A DNA stretch of 64,000 nucleotides, taken from Amanita rubescens. Its lineage: Eukaryota > Basidiomycota > Agaricomycetes > Agaricales > Amanitaceae. A program made the translations under genes and the position numbers. The notes below the pieces were generated by a model. It was given only the letters and a program-made list of their open reading frames with translations, did no database searches and was not told the DNA's origin. Below are positions 34,931 through 46,660 of the stretch, one piece after another; position 1 is the first letter of the stretch, and every line of letters starts with the position of its first letter. The DNA lies in assembly GCA_015039365.1 (NCBI GenBank), contig WION01000175.1:46738-110737 (forward strand), read 5' to 3'.

Positions 34931-37240
34931 GGTGTTCAAAGTACGGGTGGCTCAGGATTTTGGAGAGGTCAAGGGGTGGGCAATGGGGAAGGGAGTCGAT
35001 ACGGGTTACGGCAGAACTTATTGGACGAGTATTGTTATTGGTGTAATTTATGTTAATTTTTCGAATTAAGAAAAAATCATTGTACTTGTTATAAAGTTTA
35101 TACCATCACATTCACCAAGCGTAGCAAAGATAGCAGCCAAGCGAAATAACATTCGCATCGTGCTATGATTGCATGTCCAAATCTAAGTGTTACGAACTGT
35201 CGGAGATATTAGATTGAGTGAGAAGGTGTAATAAGGATTTGTGGGTGCACCTTTGGGTTCTTGTATAGAGTCGACTGTGGTGGGATTAAAGGATAGCGGG
35301 TGGTGACGAATACGCGGTTATCCTCACTGTTACGCTCGGTAGTCAGATAAGGGCGAGGACATGAACCGAACTAAGCGTCGAGATTTGCACTTCGTGCATC
35401 GGGCAGCTCTTCTGACCTGAGGCGACGGCGTGAAGACACGGGTGCTGCCTCAGTAGTCATTGGGGTGGGTTCTGGCATAGGTGACTTTTTTATATGGCAT
35501 GTTAAGGCGACGCCAGGCATGCTGTTACTTGGATGCGGAGGCCTTCGCTTCTGTGGTGACCTTGAAAGTTGGCTAGACAAGTGAGCGAAAACGCGATTAG
35601 GGCTAGGATGGTGGGGGATAGTAGCCAGACGGTGGTAACGTGAACGTTGGGGGACGACGGGAGAAAGGGCCCTGGGATCAGATGCGCAAGTCGTCAAATG
35701 TGGGCAGATATGCCTGTGAGACGACAAAGTATTATTATAATAGTCGGTGCAGAAAGGATTTACGAGGCGAAGACGGAGCCTACATATGAGTGAGAGCGTG
35801 TAGTTCCGGCGAGATCGTGGTAGTAAGCCTAACAATGCCGTGACGCCTCCGAGTCAATATGGCAACTACCCACTGCCATCCATCTGGTTAAGCGCTGAAA
35901 ATCGCATCGCGCAGTCCGACTCTATCAAGCCAAATTGAAGCGGTCACTGTAGATGAACGATTCCTGAGAGACGCCAGATGGAGTAGCGCCGTGCTCCAGA
36001 CTGATGGAGATTTAATGTGGATTTTATACCTATATATGTATAATAAAGAACCATTTTTTCCTGGAAGTAAAGGTATCAGTTAAAAGCTTATATGCTTAAT
36101 ATATCAGCCCTAAAATAGCTAAGGAATTGGTGGTGTAGTTTTGGAGATATAAAGGAAACAATGTATATCTGCTTTCATGGAGACTTTCCTTACTTGGAGG
36201 CATGTGACAGTGATACAGTGTGTCACACAGTACAATCTAGTGTTGCGATGGCTGACTAAGCCAGAAATAGCCGAAGCCGAGCTGGCATTGGTCTTCATTT
36301 CGGCCCGATTAAGCGGAGCCATCAACTGGCTGATGCACCGGCTTTCGAGCTCTGGCTGGAGCCAATGGCTCTGGTCGGCTAAGTGCCCTTTAAAACACAG
36401 TTAGGCAGCGTAGGCAGAGGGCAGAGGGTGTACTCAGTGTGAGCAGGGGAGTTTTGAGCTACATACATGCAGGTGCAGCTGTTACAAACTTGTTAATCTC
36501 AACCTAAGTTGCAACGGCAACTCTAGTTATGATTACAAGTTTAAGTCAAACGTTGATAAGCTATAAGTTCAATACTAAGTCAAGTTGTTGACTTAGGATC
36601 TGAGGACGATTGTGGTTGACGAGTTAAGAGTAAGGTTATATTACCTGACAACAATAAACAGCTAAGTCGAACTTAGGGTTCGACTCTAGAATACATGCGG
36701 TACTTATACTAGCAAGTACAATGAGATGTACTAATTAATGAATAATGGTAAGTACGAAAGTATGTATAAGGACAGCGTCATATGTGGAACAAGGAATGGT
36801 ATAAGTAAGTAAATGAGCTTGTCCGTATGAATTGAGCATAAGGGGGGAGACGGATAAGGTATGCATAAAGAAAATAAACATGTCCGACGTGTCATGTAAG
36901 CATAATGCGGGAGTCCGTACCGTGTTGTAACACTAGCTCTCCCCTACGTTGTTGACCGCAACAACAAATCGTTCAAGTATTCATGTTGTGGGTGGTGTTG
37001 TCATTGTAATTGTAGCCGTAAGTGCCGTAGTTGTAGCGGGTGTCGTTGTCGGCTCCATCGCATTGTCGTCCATTGATGCAGGCCTGACACTGTGATGCGT
37101 GGTGTGCCTTCTTCTTTCCCTTCTTCTTCGGCTGACAAGGGCAGCGGCTAATGGAAGCGGGGGTATTGGCGGCATCTGTAATAACTCAAGAACATCCTTT
37201 CTTTTTAATGGAAGGACCGGGCGGAAGATTTACTTGTAAA
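34931..37240. other. Non-coding, repeat-bordering region
   Basis: A low-complexity minus frame at 35371-35835 (Ser, Pro, Arg rich) and a plus frame at 36177-36404 are not supported as genes. 36240-36400 has several agccgaagccgagc-like GC-rich inverted segments (gccgaagccgagctggc, gagctctggctggagcc), reminiscent of a small non-autonomous DNA element, but termini were not found. 36450-37200 is A/T- and gtaagta-rich. Confidence 0.3.
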
Positions 37241-37682
37241 TTATATAGGCCTAAGTCAGTAAGGGTGGGGGGTTTAGGGTAAGCAGGGGGGGGTTAAGGG
37301 TATTGGTTTTTCGCATAGCATGGCTCAAAATCTAAAAATAATCTGCGGATATATTTTTGTTAATATGTATATAACACACATGAAACACAATATATTATAT
37401 TATTCGGTAGATATTTAACCGCGGATGAAGACATCAGAATAGGTGGAATGATGTCTGCCTTCAGAACATAGGATATTTTATGATCCGCCAATGACAACAC
37501 TGGAATGGGCGGAACATTTCTGCATCTTTTCATCCGCGGATGTCAGTGTTTGAATCGGCTGATCTCTTAAACTCTGATATTTTGTAAATAGCATTCCGCC
37601 AATTACACCGCTGAGATCGGCGGAAGATATTCTTTACTTAGATCATATATTTGGACATAGCATCTACTGATGAAGAGACGAT
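37241..37682 (+). repeat. 442-bp direct repeat, copy 1
   Basis: Nearly identical to 38105-38546 at a constant offset of 864 bp with no indel; a few single-base changes are visible. It contains inverted motifs TCCGCCAATGACAACACTGG...GGGCGGA and TTCCGCCAATTACACCGC...ATCGGCGGAA. A more diverged, shorter relative lies between the copies at about 37700-38100. Confidence 0.85.
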
Positions 37683-38104
37683 TATAGGTGCTTTTCGGAG
37701 TTAGCATAGGGGGTATATGGTATACTGCGGGGGGGTTATTGTATTGATTTAGCCAGAAACATGGCACAAAAGTAAGAAATAATGCGTGGAAGTTTGTTGT
37801 GTATAACATGTGAAACACATATGAAACATATGTTTAGCACAAAAGCAACCGCGGATGAGAACACCAGGAAGCGCGGATGAGTTGGTCTGTCATTTACATA
37901 CAAAGTGTGCAGAATGTATCTGTTTTCATCCGCTTAAAACAGTGTTGCAATAGGTGGAAGATGTGTGTTGTGCATATGATAATGTATATATAGGCATGAA
38001 AATAGTCTGGCAATGATGACACTTCCATGGGCAGAGTAGTTTACATACTGAGTATGATGTGCCAATCATCCACTGATAAAGACATAGCGATTCACGGTAG
38101 ATTA

Positions 38105-38546
38105 TTATATAGGCCTAAGTCAGTAAGGGTGGGGGGTTTAGGGTAAGCAGGGGGGGGTTAAGGGTATTGGTTTTTCGCATAGCATGGCTCAAAATCTAAA
38201 AATAATCCGCGGATATATTTTTGTTAATATGTATATAACACACATGAAACACAATATATTATATTATTCGGTAGATATTTAACCGCGGATGAAGACATCA
38301 GAATAGGCGGAATGATGTCTGCCTTCAGAACATAGGATATTTTATGATCCGCCAATGACAACACTGGAATGGGCGGAACATTTCTGCATCTTTTCGTCCG
38401 CGGATGTCAGTGTTTGAATCGGCGGATCTCTTAAACTCTGATATTTTGTAAATAGCATTCCGCTGATTACACCGCTGAGATCGGCGGAAGATATTCTTTA
38501 CTTAGATCATATATTTGGACATAGCATCTACTGATGAAGAGACGAT
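38105..38546 (+). repeat. 442-bp direct repeat, copy 2
   Basis: Second copy of the element at 37241-37682, ending at the same gacgat hexamer. It holds the same TCCGCC/GGCGGA inverted motifs. No coding potential and no obvious terminal inverted repeat at its ends. Confidence 0.85.
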
Positions 38547-38639
38547 ACATGGAGCACTCTATTTGAATGTTAAGTAATGGAAACAGTCTTGTGGTTAAAG
38601 TACTATCCGCCAGTTCATGCATCAGAATCAGCGGATGAA

Positions 38640-39060
38640 AAGGAAAATATTGAGAGAGATAGGTGTGACGTGACTCTGCGCTCAAGCTTGAGAGTCATTA
38701 GCAGCTTTGAATGAGATATTGAAGTTGAGAAATGAACATAGGTGTGACGCAACTCTGCGCGTGTTGAACGAGATGCCAAGTGATTCCAGAGAGAGGAATT
38801 GAAGTTGAGAAACGAACGTCGACTCTGCGCTGAAGCCAAGAGAGAGCGGGTTGAACAAGATGACAAGTGATTCCAGAGAGAGGTTTTGAAGTTGAGAAAC
38901 AAACATAGATGTGACGTGACTCTGTGCTCAAGCCAAGAGAGAGAGCGTGTTGAACGAGATGTCAAGTGATTCCAGAGAGAGGTAATGAAGTTGAGAAATG
39001 AACATAGGTATGACGCGACTCTGTGCTCAAGCCTGAGTGTCGTTATCAGTATTGAACGAG
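38640..39060. repeat. Tandem repeat of ~100-130 bp, four irregular units
   Basis: Units share tgacg..actctg(c/t)gctcaag, gttgaacgagat, caagtgattccagagagagg and ttgaagttgagaaa(t/c)gaacat. Minus-strand frames across it repeat the same words and are not genes. Confidence 0.75.
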
Positions 39061-39094
39061 AAGCACAGCTGTTTGTGAGATCAAACCTATTGAG

Positions 39095-39128
39095 TATCCG
39101 CTGATTCAATCGTCAGAATCAGCGGATA
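39095..39128. repeat. 13-bp perfect inverted repeat, 8-nt spacer
   Basis: Arms TATCCGCTGATTC (39095-39107) and GAATCAGCGGATA (39116-39128) are exact complements around AATCGTCA. Confidence 0.9.
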
Positions 39129-39198
39129 TCTGAGCATTGCAGGAGTAGTTTGTTTTGATGGCTAGAGCGTGAAAGTGGAAGTCAAAGTGAAATAAGTA

Positions 39199-39228
39199 TC
39201 CGCCGATTCAGACGTCTGAATCGGCGGA
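39199..39228. repeat. 30-bp perfect palindrome, TCCGCC..GGCGGA family
   Basis: The 30 bases starting TCCGCCGATTCAGAC and ending GTCTGAATCGGCGGA read identically on both strands with no spacer. It belongs to the same family as the 39095 hairpin and the motifs inside the 442-bp repeats. Confidence 0.95.
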
Positions 39229-39609
39229 GGTATCTAAACAGTGCACAACATGATGGGAGGGTAGGATATAGAAAGATGTTCCCACATGATAAGACCTTCT
39301 GGACCTAATGTCCACCAAATAGGTACGTATGTTATGAAGGCCGTATCAGCGTTTTCTGACGTGTAGAAGGGTGGCGTTACTGATTGGAGGATGCAGAAGG
39401 GCTTGCTGAACACGGTAATAAGGGCAAAGTGTTGAGGTGGCATGTACGTCATGTTCACCTATACTGTTGTCATTGTCAATGAACATCTACACTGAAGACT
39501 TGTGCCAGATGTCTCGCATTACACCGCGGATCCTGTTTTTTACATCGGCGGATGTTCACATCACATCCTCTGTGCACAACGTATGTCAGATATACCACCA
39601 ACATGTCAG

Positions 39610-40250
39610 TACGCCAATGACGACAGTATAATAGGCGGAGGTTCTGCTCAGCGATACCGTGACCAACGTTGTATCCCAATGACGACATTTAAGTATTCAG
39701 GTGAGTATCTGCTCAAATATACCAACGTTGACCGCTAATGACGACGGTCAAATAGGCGGACTATCTGCTCACATCTACCAACATTGACCACCAATGACGA
39801 CGGTCAAATAGGCGGACTATCTGCTCACGTCTACCAACATTGACCGCCAATGACGATGGTCAAATAGGCGGACTATCTGCTCGAATCTACCTATGTTGAC
39901 CGCCAATGACGACGGTCAAATAGGCGGACTATCTGCTCACATCTACCAACATTGACCGCCAATGACAACAGTCCAATAAGCTGAGTATCTGCTCACATCT
40001 ACCGACGTTGACCGCCAATGACGACGGTCAAATAGGCGGACTATCTGCTCACATCTACGACGTTGACCGCCAATGATGATGGTCAAATAGGCGGACTATC
40101 TGCTCATGTTGATGCCAATGTCGACATTCAAATAGGTGGATTATCTCTTCAGTGATGCCCACATTGTCTGCGATGACGACGTTCGAATAGGTGGACGACG
40201 ATCTTCTCAGCAAACATCAACATAATCCACAGATAACAACGTTCAAGTAG
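39610..40250. repeat. Satellite, ~56-bp period, about ten units
   Basis: The word CCGCCAATGACGACGGTCAA followed by ATAGGCGGACTATCTGCTCA recurs about every 56 bp (near 39731, 39788, 39844, 39900, 39957, 40012, 40068), with degenerate units at both ends. Each unit keeps CCGCC and GGCGG about 20 bp apart in inverted order, linking it to the palindrome family upstream. Confidence 0.85.
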
Positions 40251-40861
40251 GCGGAATCTTCTGCACACACATATGGTCTCACTCACCCCTACAATACTAA
40301 TCGACATCGAAGTCTTCTTGGTGACGGACGCTGGAGATGTGATGTTGGTAGCATTCCTGATTGATAAGGTACATTGGTGCGTATGTTAATGCTATCATAG
40401 ACTTATAGCTGACCGCATACATCTCATCAGCCTCCAGCGCACATAGCATTTACCATATTCGTTCATTACATCATCGTTACTGTATACATACGTGCCACAT
40501 CAAATGAAATGATACAACTAGATCGAACAAAATCCATGTTGCGCAATGTGTTGCGCCTTGTGATCCATTAATATCCCCTCAATATGTGCTGAAACACGAG
40601 ATGAAACGCTTTACCCATCAACCCTTCCTGCATTTACACGTACCAAGCGCCCCTTTCTAGACCAGCAGGTGCTAACCTTGATGTACCGTTTGCATGAGGC
40701 ATGATAGGAGTCAGGCGATGATGTCAATATCGATGTCGGTAAGCGATTCCACCTGTTTCACTTGTTTGCTTGCCGATTAATGCAAACGTGTTACAGCTAA
40801 GGGTCAGCGATGATAAGTAGAGCACCGCTCATTCTCGCTGATTTGCCGTGCATCTCACATC
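40251..40861. other. Unique sequence between satellite and gene fragment
   Basis: No coding exon is visible. It ends as the leader of the truncated gene at 40862. Confidence 0.4.
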
Positions 40862-41093
40862 ATGTCTGACACAATCGTTCAATCTGAAAACGTCTTTAAC
40901 ACGCCCAGCGCCGAGAAAGATGAGGAAAAACATGGATTTAAACCAAAGGTGAGTTTTTGGCGTACTACAATCGGTCAGTTGGAGTGGCTGACAATGTATT
41001 TAGAAGATTCCCGTTCCTCGCCCAGCGAATCGCGCTAAAGTTGCTCAGGAAATGGTGAATACGGAAGGCTCCAAAATGCAAGTAGATGCGCTG
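40862..41093 (+). pseudogene. 5' fragment of a gene cut off by a C-rich satellite
   Basis: Exon 1 40862-40948 (MSDTIVQSENVFNTPSAEKD...) and exon 2 41004-41093 (KIPVPRPANRAKVAQEMVNT...) join over a 55-nt intron in phase 0, and a GTGCGT donor follows at 41094. No further exon exists: from about 41130 the sequence is satellite. Only 59 residues of an unknown protein remain. Confidence 0.55.
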
Positions 41094-41129
41094 GTGCGTA
41101 TACCATCACCAATCATGATTGATTCCTGA

Positions 41130-42450
41130 GCATCATGCCCTCGCGAAGCGAGGGCATGGTGCGGCGCCCCGGGCCCGAAGGGCCGAGGCGCGTTTTCGGG
41201 TGCGCGATCTATTTTTGGTCGCGATCGCGACGTCATCGTCGCCCCTTTCCTTTTTTGTCATCGTCGTCATCACCCCCCCTCCTCTTTCGTCATCGTCGTC
41301 GTTACCCCCCTCGTCGTCGTCGTCGTCCCCCCTTTATCTCCCATTGTGGCCGCTGTCCCCTTTCCCTTTTTGGCAATCGTTGCCCCGCATCCCCCCCCAA
41401 TTTCCCTCCTGCTATCGTCGTCGTCGTCACCCCTTTCACCCCCATTATCCCCCTCCCCTCATCGTGCGCGATCTATTCTTAGTCACAATCCGATCGCATC
41501 CCCTTCCCTCGTCGCCGTTACCCCGCTCGTCGTCGTCGTCATCCCCCCTTATCCCCCATCGCGGCCGCTGTCCCCTTTCCATTTTTGGTAATCGTCGCCC
41601 GGCATTTCCCCCACAATATCCCTCCTGCTGTCGTCGTCGTCACCCCCTTTCACCCCCATTATCCCTCATCGTGCACGATCTATTCTTAGCCACGATCCGA
41701 TCGCATCCCCCTCGTCGTCGTCGTTGTCGTCCCCCCCTTATCTCCCATTGTGGCCGCTGTCCCCTTTCCATTTTTGGCAATCGTCGCCCCGCATCCCCCC
41801 CAATGTCCCTCCTGCCGTCGTCGTCGTCACCCCCTTTCACCCCCATTATCCCCCTCCCCTCATCGTGCGCGATCTATTCTTAGTCACAATCCGATCGCAT
41901 CCCCTTCCCTCGTCGCCGTTACCCCGCTCGTCGTCGTCGTCATCCCCCCTTATCCCCCATCGCGGCCGCTGTCCCTTTCCCTTTTTGGTAATCGTCACCC
42001 AGCATCCCCCCCAATGCTGTCATCGTCGTCACCCCCTTTCACCCCCATTTCCCACACCCTGCGCAATCTATTCTTAGTCACAATCCGATCATGTTCCTTT
42101 CCCTTTTTGGTCATCATCATCATTGTCCCCATTTGTCCCCCATTTCCCCGCAATCACGATGCATCACCCCTTCCCTTTTTGGTCATCTTCGTCGTCACCC
42201 CCCCTCGTCGTCGTCGTTATCCCCTCATTCCCCCCACTGCGGCCGCTCTGTCCCCCATTGACCTCGTCATTGTCGTTGCCCCTGCCCCCCATTTCCCCTT
42301 GCCGTCCCCCCATTTCTTCACCCCCATCATTGTGATCTATTCTTGGTCGTGATCGGATGATTGGCATTGTTATGATCGTCGTTTGGTCTCCCATGTCTCC
42401 CCTCTCTTGTCACCCCTGATGTTTCCCATCATTACCCCTCGTCACGCCTG
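41130..42450. repeat. Pyrimidine-rich satellite, ~200-bp units with TCGTCGTCGTC runs
   Basis: Begins with GC-rich inverted repeats (TGCCCTCGCGAAGCGAGGGCA at 41131-41151; ggcgcccc..gggccgaggcgcg). The word gcgatctattcttagtcacaatcc recurs near 41465, 41866 and 42062, with variants near 41203, 41669 and 42337. Between these lie TCGTCGTCGTC runs and long C runs. Long plus-strand frames here are low-complexity Ser/Pro/Arg and are not genes. Confidence 0.8.
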
Positions 42451-42665
42451 ATTGCCCTCGCTCATCATCAGTTTCTCCAGGTTTCTCCTCGTCCGAGTCA
42501 TCACGTCGTCGCTCCCCCCCATCGTCGTCATCCTTCGTCGGCTCCTCATCACGCTCGGCTTTCGGCTACGTCTCCGGCCCGATCACTTTCCAAAACGGGC
42601 ACAGACCCGTAACCCTCTGCCCACGCCCACATCAACACCTCTCCTCGCCTCCTCGTCCCTAACAT

Positions 42666-42763
42666 GCAACTGCCTGACTTTGCGTCGGCAGTTGCAGTGA
42701 TGACTTGACTTTGCATCGGTCATCACGCGTTAGGGTTATAGGGTTGACTATGCGTCGCCCTAT
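42666..42763 (+). repeat. Hairpin-cassette array A (three cassettes)
   Basis: Three inverted repeats in a row share the loop. Cassette 1: arms GCAACTGCC/GGCAGTTGC (42666-42674, 42687-42695), loop TGACTTTGCGTC. Cassette 2: GTGATGAC/GTCATCAC (42697-42704, 42719-42726), loop TGACTTTGCATC plus flanking T and G. Cassette 3: ATAGGG/CCCTAT (42738-42743, 42758-42763), loop TGACTATGCGTC. Confidence 0.9.
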
Positions 42764-43318
42764 GGGATCTGCAAACTGGCCGTTCCCCTCGACAAGGTCC
42801 GTATATATTCATGCCTTATCATCGTTAAACCCACTCATTCCACCTTACAGTGCTCCCGCCATCTCCTGGCTATTTTTTAAACATTCATAGCCTTGTCTCG
42901 TCAAACCATCATTCATGTAGGTACGTTCTCGTCTCACATGTTTTAAATTCAGTAATCTAATCGCGTTTGCTTTCCCAGCTCGTTTAGTAAACCTCGCCAT
43001 GCCCCTTGCGCTTTTTCTGCATAGACTGCATTCAAACAAACGTGAGCGTCCCGTCTCGGCAAATCTGTACTTACAATGCTAACCAAGTTCTTAGATCACG
43101 CATATATCTACTCGAAAGCTCCACCCACCCATGCCGCTTCATCCTACCGCAGCCGGCATAACATGTCGTCTAGAGATAGAGATGGTGGTGCTTCTGTATT
43201 ACACGTTCACACTGCTTGTTTTCACTCTACAGGTACTAAATATATCTCGTTTGCCTTCTATCCATTTGACTGCCTCAAAAAGTAATAACATGGTTCCCTT
43301 ACCTCTTTCCGTGCGTTG

Positions 43319-43378
43319 ACAACTTGCCTTTGCATTGGTTGTTGCGCGTTTGGCCGAGGTTGATTTTGCGTCACCTCG
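43319..43378 (+). repeat. Hairpin-cassette array B (two cassettes)
   Basis: Cassette 1: ACAAC/GTTGT around the degenerate loop TGCCTTTGCATT. Cassette 2: CGAGGT/ACCTCG (43355-43360, 43373-43378) around TGATTTTGCGTC. Confidence 0.8.
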
Positions 43379-43440
43379 CGTGTTTAGGGTTTTTCTTCGG
43401 AGCTGCATCTGACGTATTGCAGGCGTGAATGAAAGTCATA

Positions 43441-43811
43441 AAAGCACCGTAACACCACCCTTAAACTTTTCTGTTTATACAGGTACTCCCTCAGTCTTCC
43501 TGTTCGCGCTGTAACCAATGTTTTGCGCGTTCGTCAGTAAGCCTTCCAAATTTGGCAAGTCGTTCACTTCTCTCCTCCCGCTGCTATCACGTACTCAAAC
43601 GGTGTTATATTTTCGTCCGTAGAGCAGGTCAACATTTCCCTGCAACTAAAAGCACCGTAACACCATCCTTAAACTTTTCTGTTTATACAGGTACTCCCCC
43701 AGTCTTCCTGTTTGCGCTGTAACGGATGTTTTGTGCGTTGGTCGGCAAGCTTTCCAAATTTGGCAGGTGGGTCACTTCTCTCTTCCCGCTGCCATCACGT
43801 ACTCAAACGGA
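43441..43811 (+). repeat. Tandem direct repeat, 208-bp offset
   Basis: aaagcaccgtaacaccaycc...acgtactcaaacgg occurs at 43441-43602 and 43649-43811 with scattered substitutions. A further related pair (atgtttttct..accctacacc) lies near 43867-43942 and 44190-44262. Confidence 0.75.
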
Positions 43812-43947
43812 GATCGAGTAGAATCGCTTTCCTATCCGATGTCAAGAATTCAGTTTCTATTACAGATTCTGTATGTTTTTCTTTTTTTCTACTTTAAAAC
43901 ATCTCTAATACGCTATCAGTGACGCTTCAAACCCTACACCCAAGCAA

Positions 43948-44036
43948 GTGTTTGACTTTGCGTCAACACATGTATCGTTGACCTGACTTTGCGTCGGTCT
44001 TCCATGGGATACAAGGTTGACTTTGCATCGCCTTGT
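43948..44036 (+). repeat. Hairpin-cassette array C (three cassettes)
   Basis: Cassette 1: GTGTT/AACAC around TGACTTTGCGTC (43948-43969). Cassette 2: GACC/GGTC around TGACTTTGCGTC (43980-43999). Cassette 3: ACAAGG/CCTTGT around TGACTTTGCATC with flanking T and G (44011-44036). Confidence 0.88.
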
Positions 44037-44283
44037 CTTGTGGGGTCTCTGGCGCAATCGTCTCGTGCCTGCAAAGCTTATTTTGCCGTTCCTGGACGAT
44101 TCTCTTGCTGCCTTTTCTGCTGAAGAGCGTCAAGTCTCTATTTAGTAAGCGATTGATATCCAACGTTAAGAATTCGCTACGACGAGATTCTGTATGTTTT
44201 TCTTTTTTTTTTCTACTCTAAAACATCTCTAATATGCTATCAGTGACGCTTCAAACCCTACACCGGGTTCTTTTGCAGGTCTC

Positions 44284-46660
44284 TCAGCGATGTGAATCGC
44301 GCAATCGTCTCAGTGCCTGCAAAGCTTCTTTTGTCGCTCCTGGACAATTCTCTTCCTGCCTTTTCTGCTGAAGCAAGCTAAAAGCTCGCACGGCATCCGA
44401 CTTGGGTTTCTTTGCCGAGCTACCAGTCACACTTTGCACCTTCTGTCTAGCCTCCTCCTCCTTGTGAGTGACATTTGGAAGATGTCGTTTCAATGCGTGG
44501 AAAACGTCTAATGCTGAGAAAGCAGGTGGTGCAGCCGTTGCTGATGATGGCTCAATATCGGGTGCGGTTGGTGTACCCGACGGCGGTATGGCGGGTATTG
44601 AAGGCGGTTGCATGACGTCCGTACGTATCACTGTTCCCGACTGCATGGCGGGTTTGATGATTCTCGCGTAGGTAACAAACCATTCATGACATCGGGTGCG
44701 GTTGGTGTACCCGACGGCGGTAGTGATATAGCGCGCCGTGGTGCTGCTGCCAAAGTACCTGACTGTGGCATGGAAGGGGGTCGCATGACGTCCAATACTT
44801 GGGTATGTATATCTGTTCCCGACCGCATGGCCGGTTTTGATGATTGTTGCATAGGTAACAATCTCGGCCAACGAGAATAAGACCCGCATGGGTCTTTGCC
44901 ATTCTCGTCATTTGCACCCAAATTCTTCTCTTCTTCGGAAGCTGCGGGCAAGCGGCGATGCAACGGGTATTCATGGAAGTGATGGTTGATGTAATTTTTG
45001 TCGGTTATGAGGGGTTCGTCGTTGGTACCTACACTCGAAAACTCTGCTTTTTTTGGTGATGGTGGGAGCGATGATGTATCAGAATATTCGCCAGGCAATG
45101 ATCCTGTCAAGGAGCAGTCGTAGCCGCTGTGGGGCACTGCGTATTCCCTATCTGCGGCTCGAAACATCTTTGCAATGTCGTCAGGAGTGATATCGACACC
45201 CCATGTCCATTTTAGCGATGGGCAGGGATCACATCCAGGTATCTTTGTCATTGCCGCTGTCGATGTTGTTCCTGCTGCCGTTGTCGATGTCGTTCCCGTT
45301 GCTCCTATCCCCGACGCAACGTAACTGGCCGATGTATTTTTCGCTTCCTTCAATAGAGCCTCTTCGTACAGTCGGTTGTATGTGTATGCCCGACGTGCGT
45401 AGTTCCGTTGCGTGTAATCGAAAGAGCTTTCATGCAAGTGCGTCTGATTTCGCAATTTATGCAGATATCGCAACGCGTTCATGCCTACAGTCCGGTATGC
45501 TGCACAATGATCACAAGGAAAGGAAGAAGTGGCAACAGGTGCCAATTGTCGATGACTGCTAGGCATTGCGGCCAAGCCTTGCTTTGGTCTCCACCATGAA
45601 TTCTGATATTTTCGGTGGATTTCCATGCATTCGGGCAACATCTTGTCATTGATGATGTCGCATGGACTTGGAGCCACGTCTTTTGTCCACCAGTCGCAGT
45701 GGTAATGTTCGACTATCCCAGTTGGGTGAATAGGATGATTGCCTGCGTCCAGGCAAAGAAGGAACTCTGTATTCTTCCAGATAGCTTCGCACTTTTCCTG
45801 CTGTAGCCATAGAGCCAGGTATCGGATGACGATTGGTACGTCGACAATCTGCCCGCTTGCCGTCGACAGCCCGATCCAAGTAAAAGCGTAATTCTGGAAA
45901 TAGAATCACATTTGACCGACATAATGTATGTTTTCGCTTACCAATTCCATATGTAGGCCATCCTGAATCCAATCCATTCTAGCGCGGTCATCGCGCTTTG
46001 AGGCATTATCTAATGCGTTACAGATCGCTCTTAGTCGCGATTCGCAGTATTCGACAATCTCTTGCGGTTCATATTCCATGGAAGCTTCGTAGTTGCTCTC
46101 CTGCATCTGACCGGCATCAATCTCCTTGATCCGTTCTGTTATGTCATGAATGATCCGTTCATCCATGCCTTGCCGCAACTGTGAGAATGTTCTAAACACC
46201 ACGTCGTTATCCACTTGTGCCCGCGACTCGGTGTGGTACAAGCGATGTGCGGCATCCTTGTAGCTCAATCCAAATTTTTCCTGTACGGCTTTTATTTCGG
46301 CGTGTCCCAAGAGCAGCTCCCGCTCTGTTAATGACTAATGATCGCCAAAATAAATATTTATCAACATATGTGCATTTAACTCACCGGCAACGGCGGAGCC
46401 ATAATATTGCCGTTCCCGAGGAGAACATGCGGCAAATCTTCCATTGATAATGGCTGTAATCAATGATTACCGATGTCGTAAGTTGCCGAAAATTGACTTA
46501 CGCCACTGGATGCTTGAAAAACCTTGTATGTGCCTTTGAGTTCTTGTGCCCGTATTGCTAGATCTGTTGCCTTTACTAGGAATGTGGGCACCAAGTATTG
46601 TTTTCCATCTTGGTATGTGCCGATCGTGTACCCCGGCGGTATGTTCCATGTCGGCTGCAT
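44284..46660 (-). CDS. Island protein of unknown family, Ser/Pro/Thr-rich C-terminal half
   Basis: Minus-strand exons 46502-46660, 46385-46453, 45942-46334 and 45893 downward join in phase 0 over 44-50 nt introns. The start is MQPTWNIPPGYTIGTYQDGK. Exon 3 is helical (FGLSYKDAAHRLYHTESRAQ). Exon 4 has WIGLSTASGQIVDVPIVIRY and HCDWW, then Cys/His residues and repeats of T/S/A. The frame of exon 4 stops at 44628 inside an internal duplication (unit LLP...SSKPAM.SGT / PPSGTPTAPD). The second unit has lost one base, after which the frame reaching 44284 (ALDVFHALKRHLPNVTHKEE) carries on. So either the protein ends at ~628 aa or a one-base error hides a ~720-aa product. It diverges from the 46772 gene across 111 bp. 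Confidence 0.55.

Noticed and set aside
37241..38546. 442-bp repeats as LTRs of a retrotransposon
   Set aside because: They are only 422 bp apart, lack TG..CA ends, a primer-binding site and any gag-pol coding; the spacer is itself a diverged copy.
38615..39109. 164-codon minus-strand frame
   Set aside because: It is a translation of the ~100-130-bp tandem repeat; the peptide repeats with the DNA unit and has no other gene signal.
39610..40250. CRISPR-like array
   Set aside because: Units are contiguous ~56-bp satellite repeats with no unique spacers, and the host is eukaryotic.
41119..42352. Long plus-strand frames of 254 and 200 codons
   Set aside because: They lie wholly inside the C-rich TCGTCG satellite, are low-complexity Ser/Pro/Arg in all frames, and repeat with the satellite period.
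42728..42745. Telomere-like gttagggttatagggtt
   Set aside because: It is a short degenerate match inside hairpin array A, explained by its ATAGGG stem, not a telomeric array.
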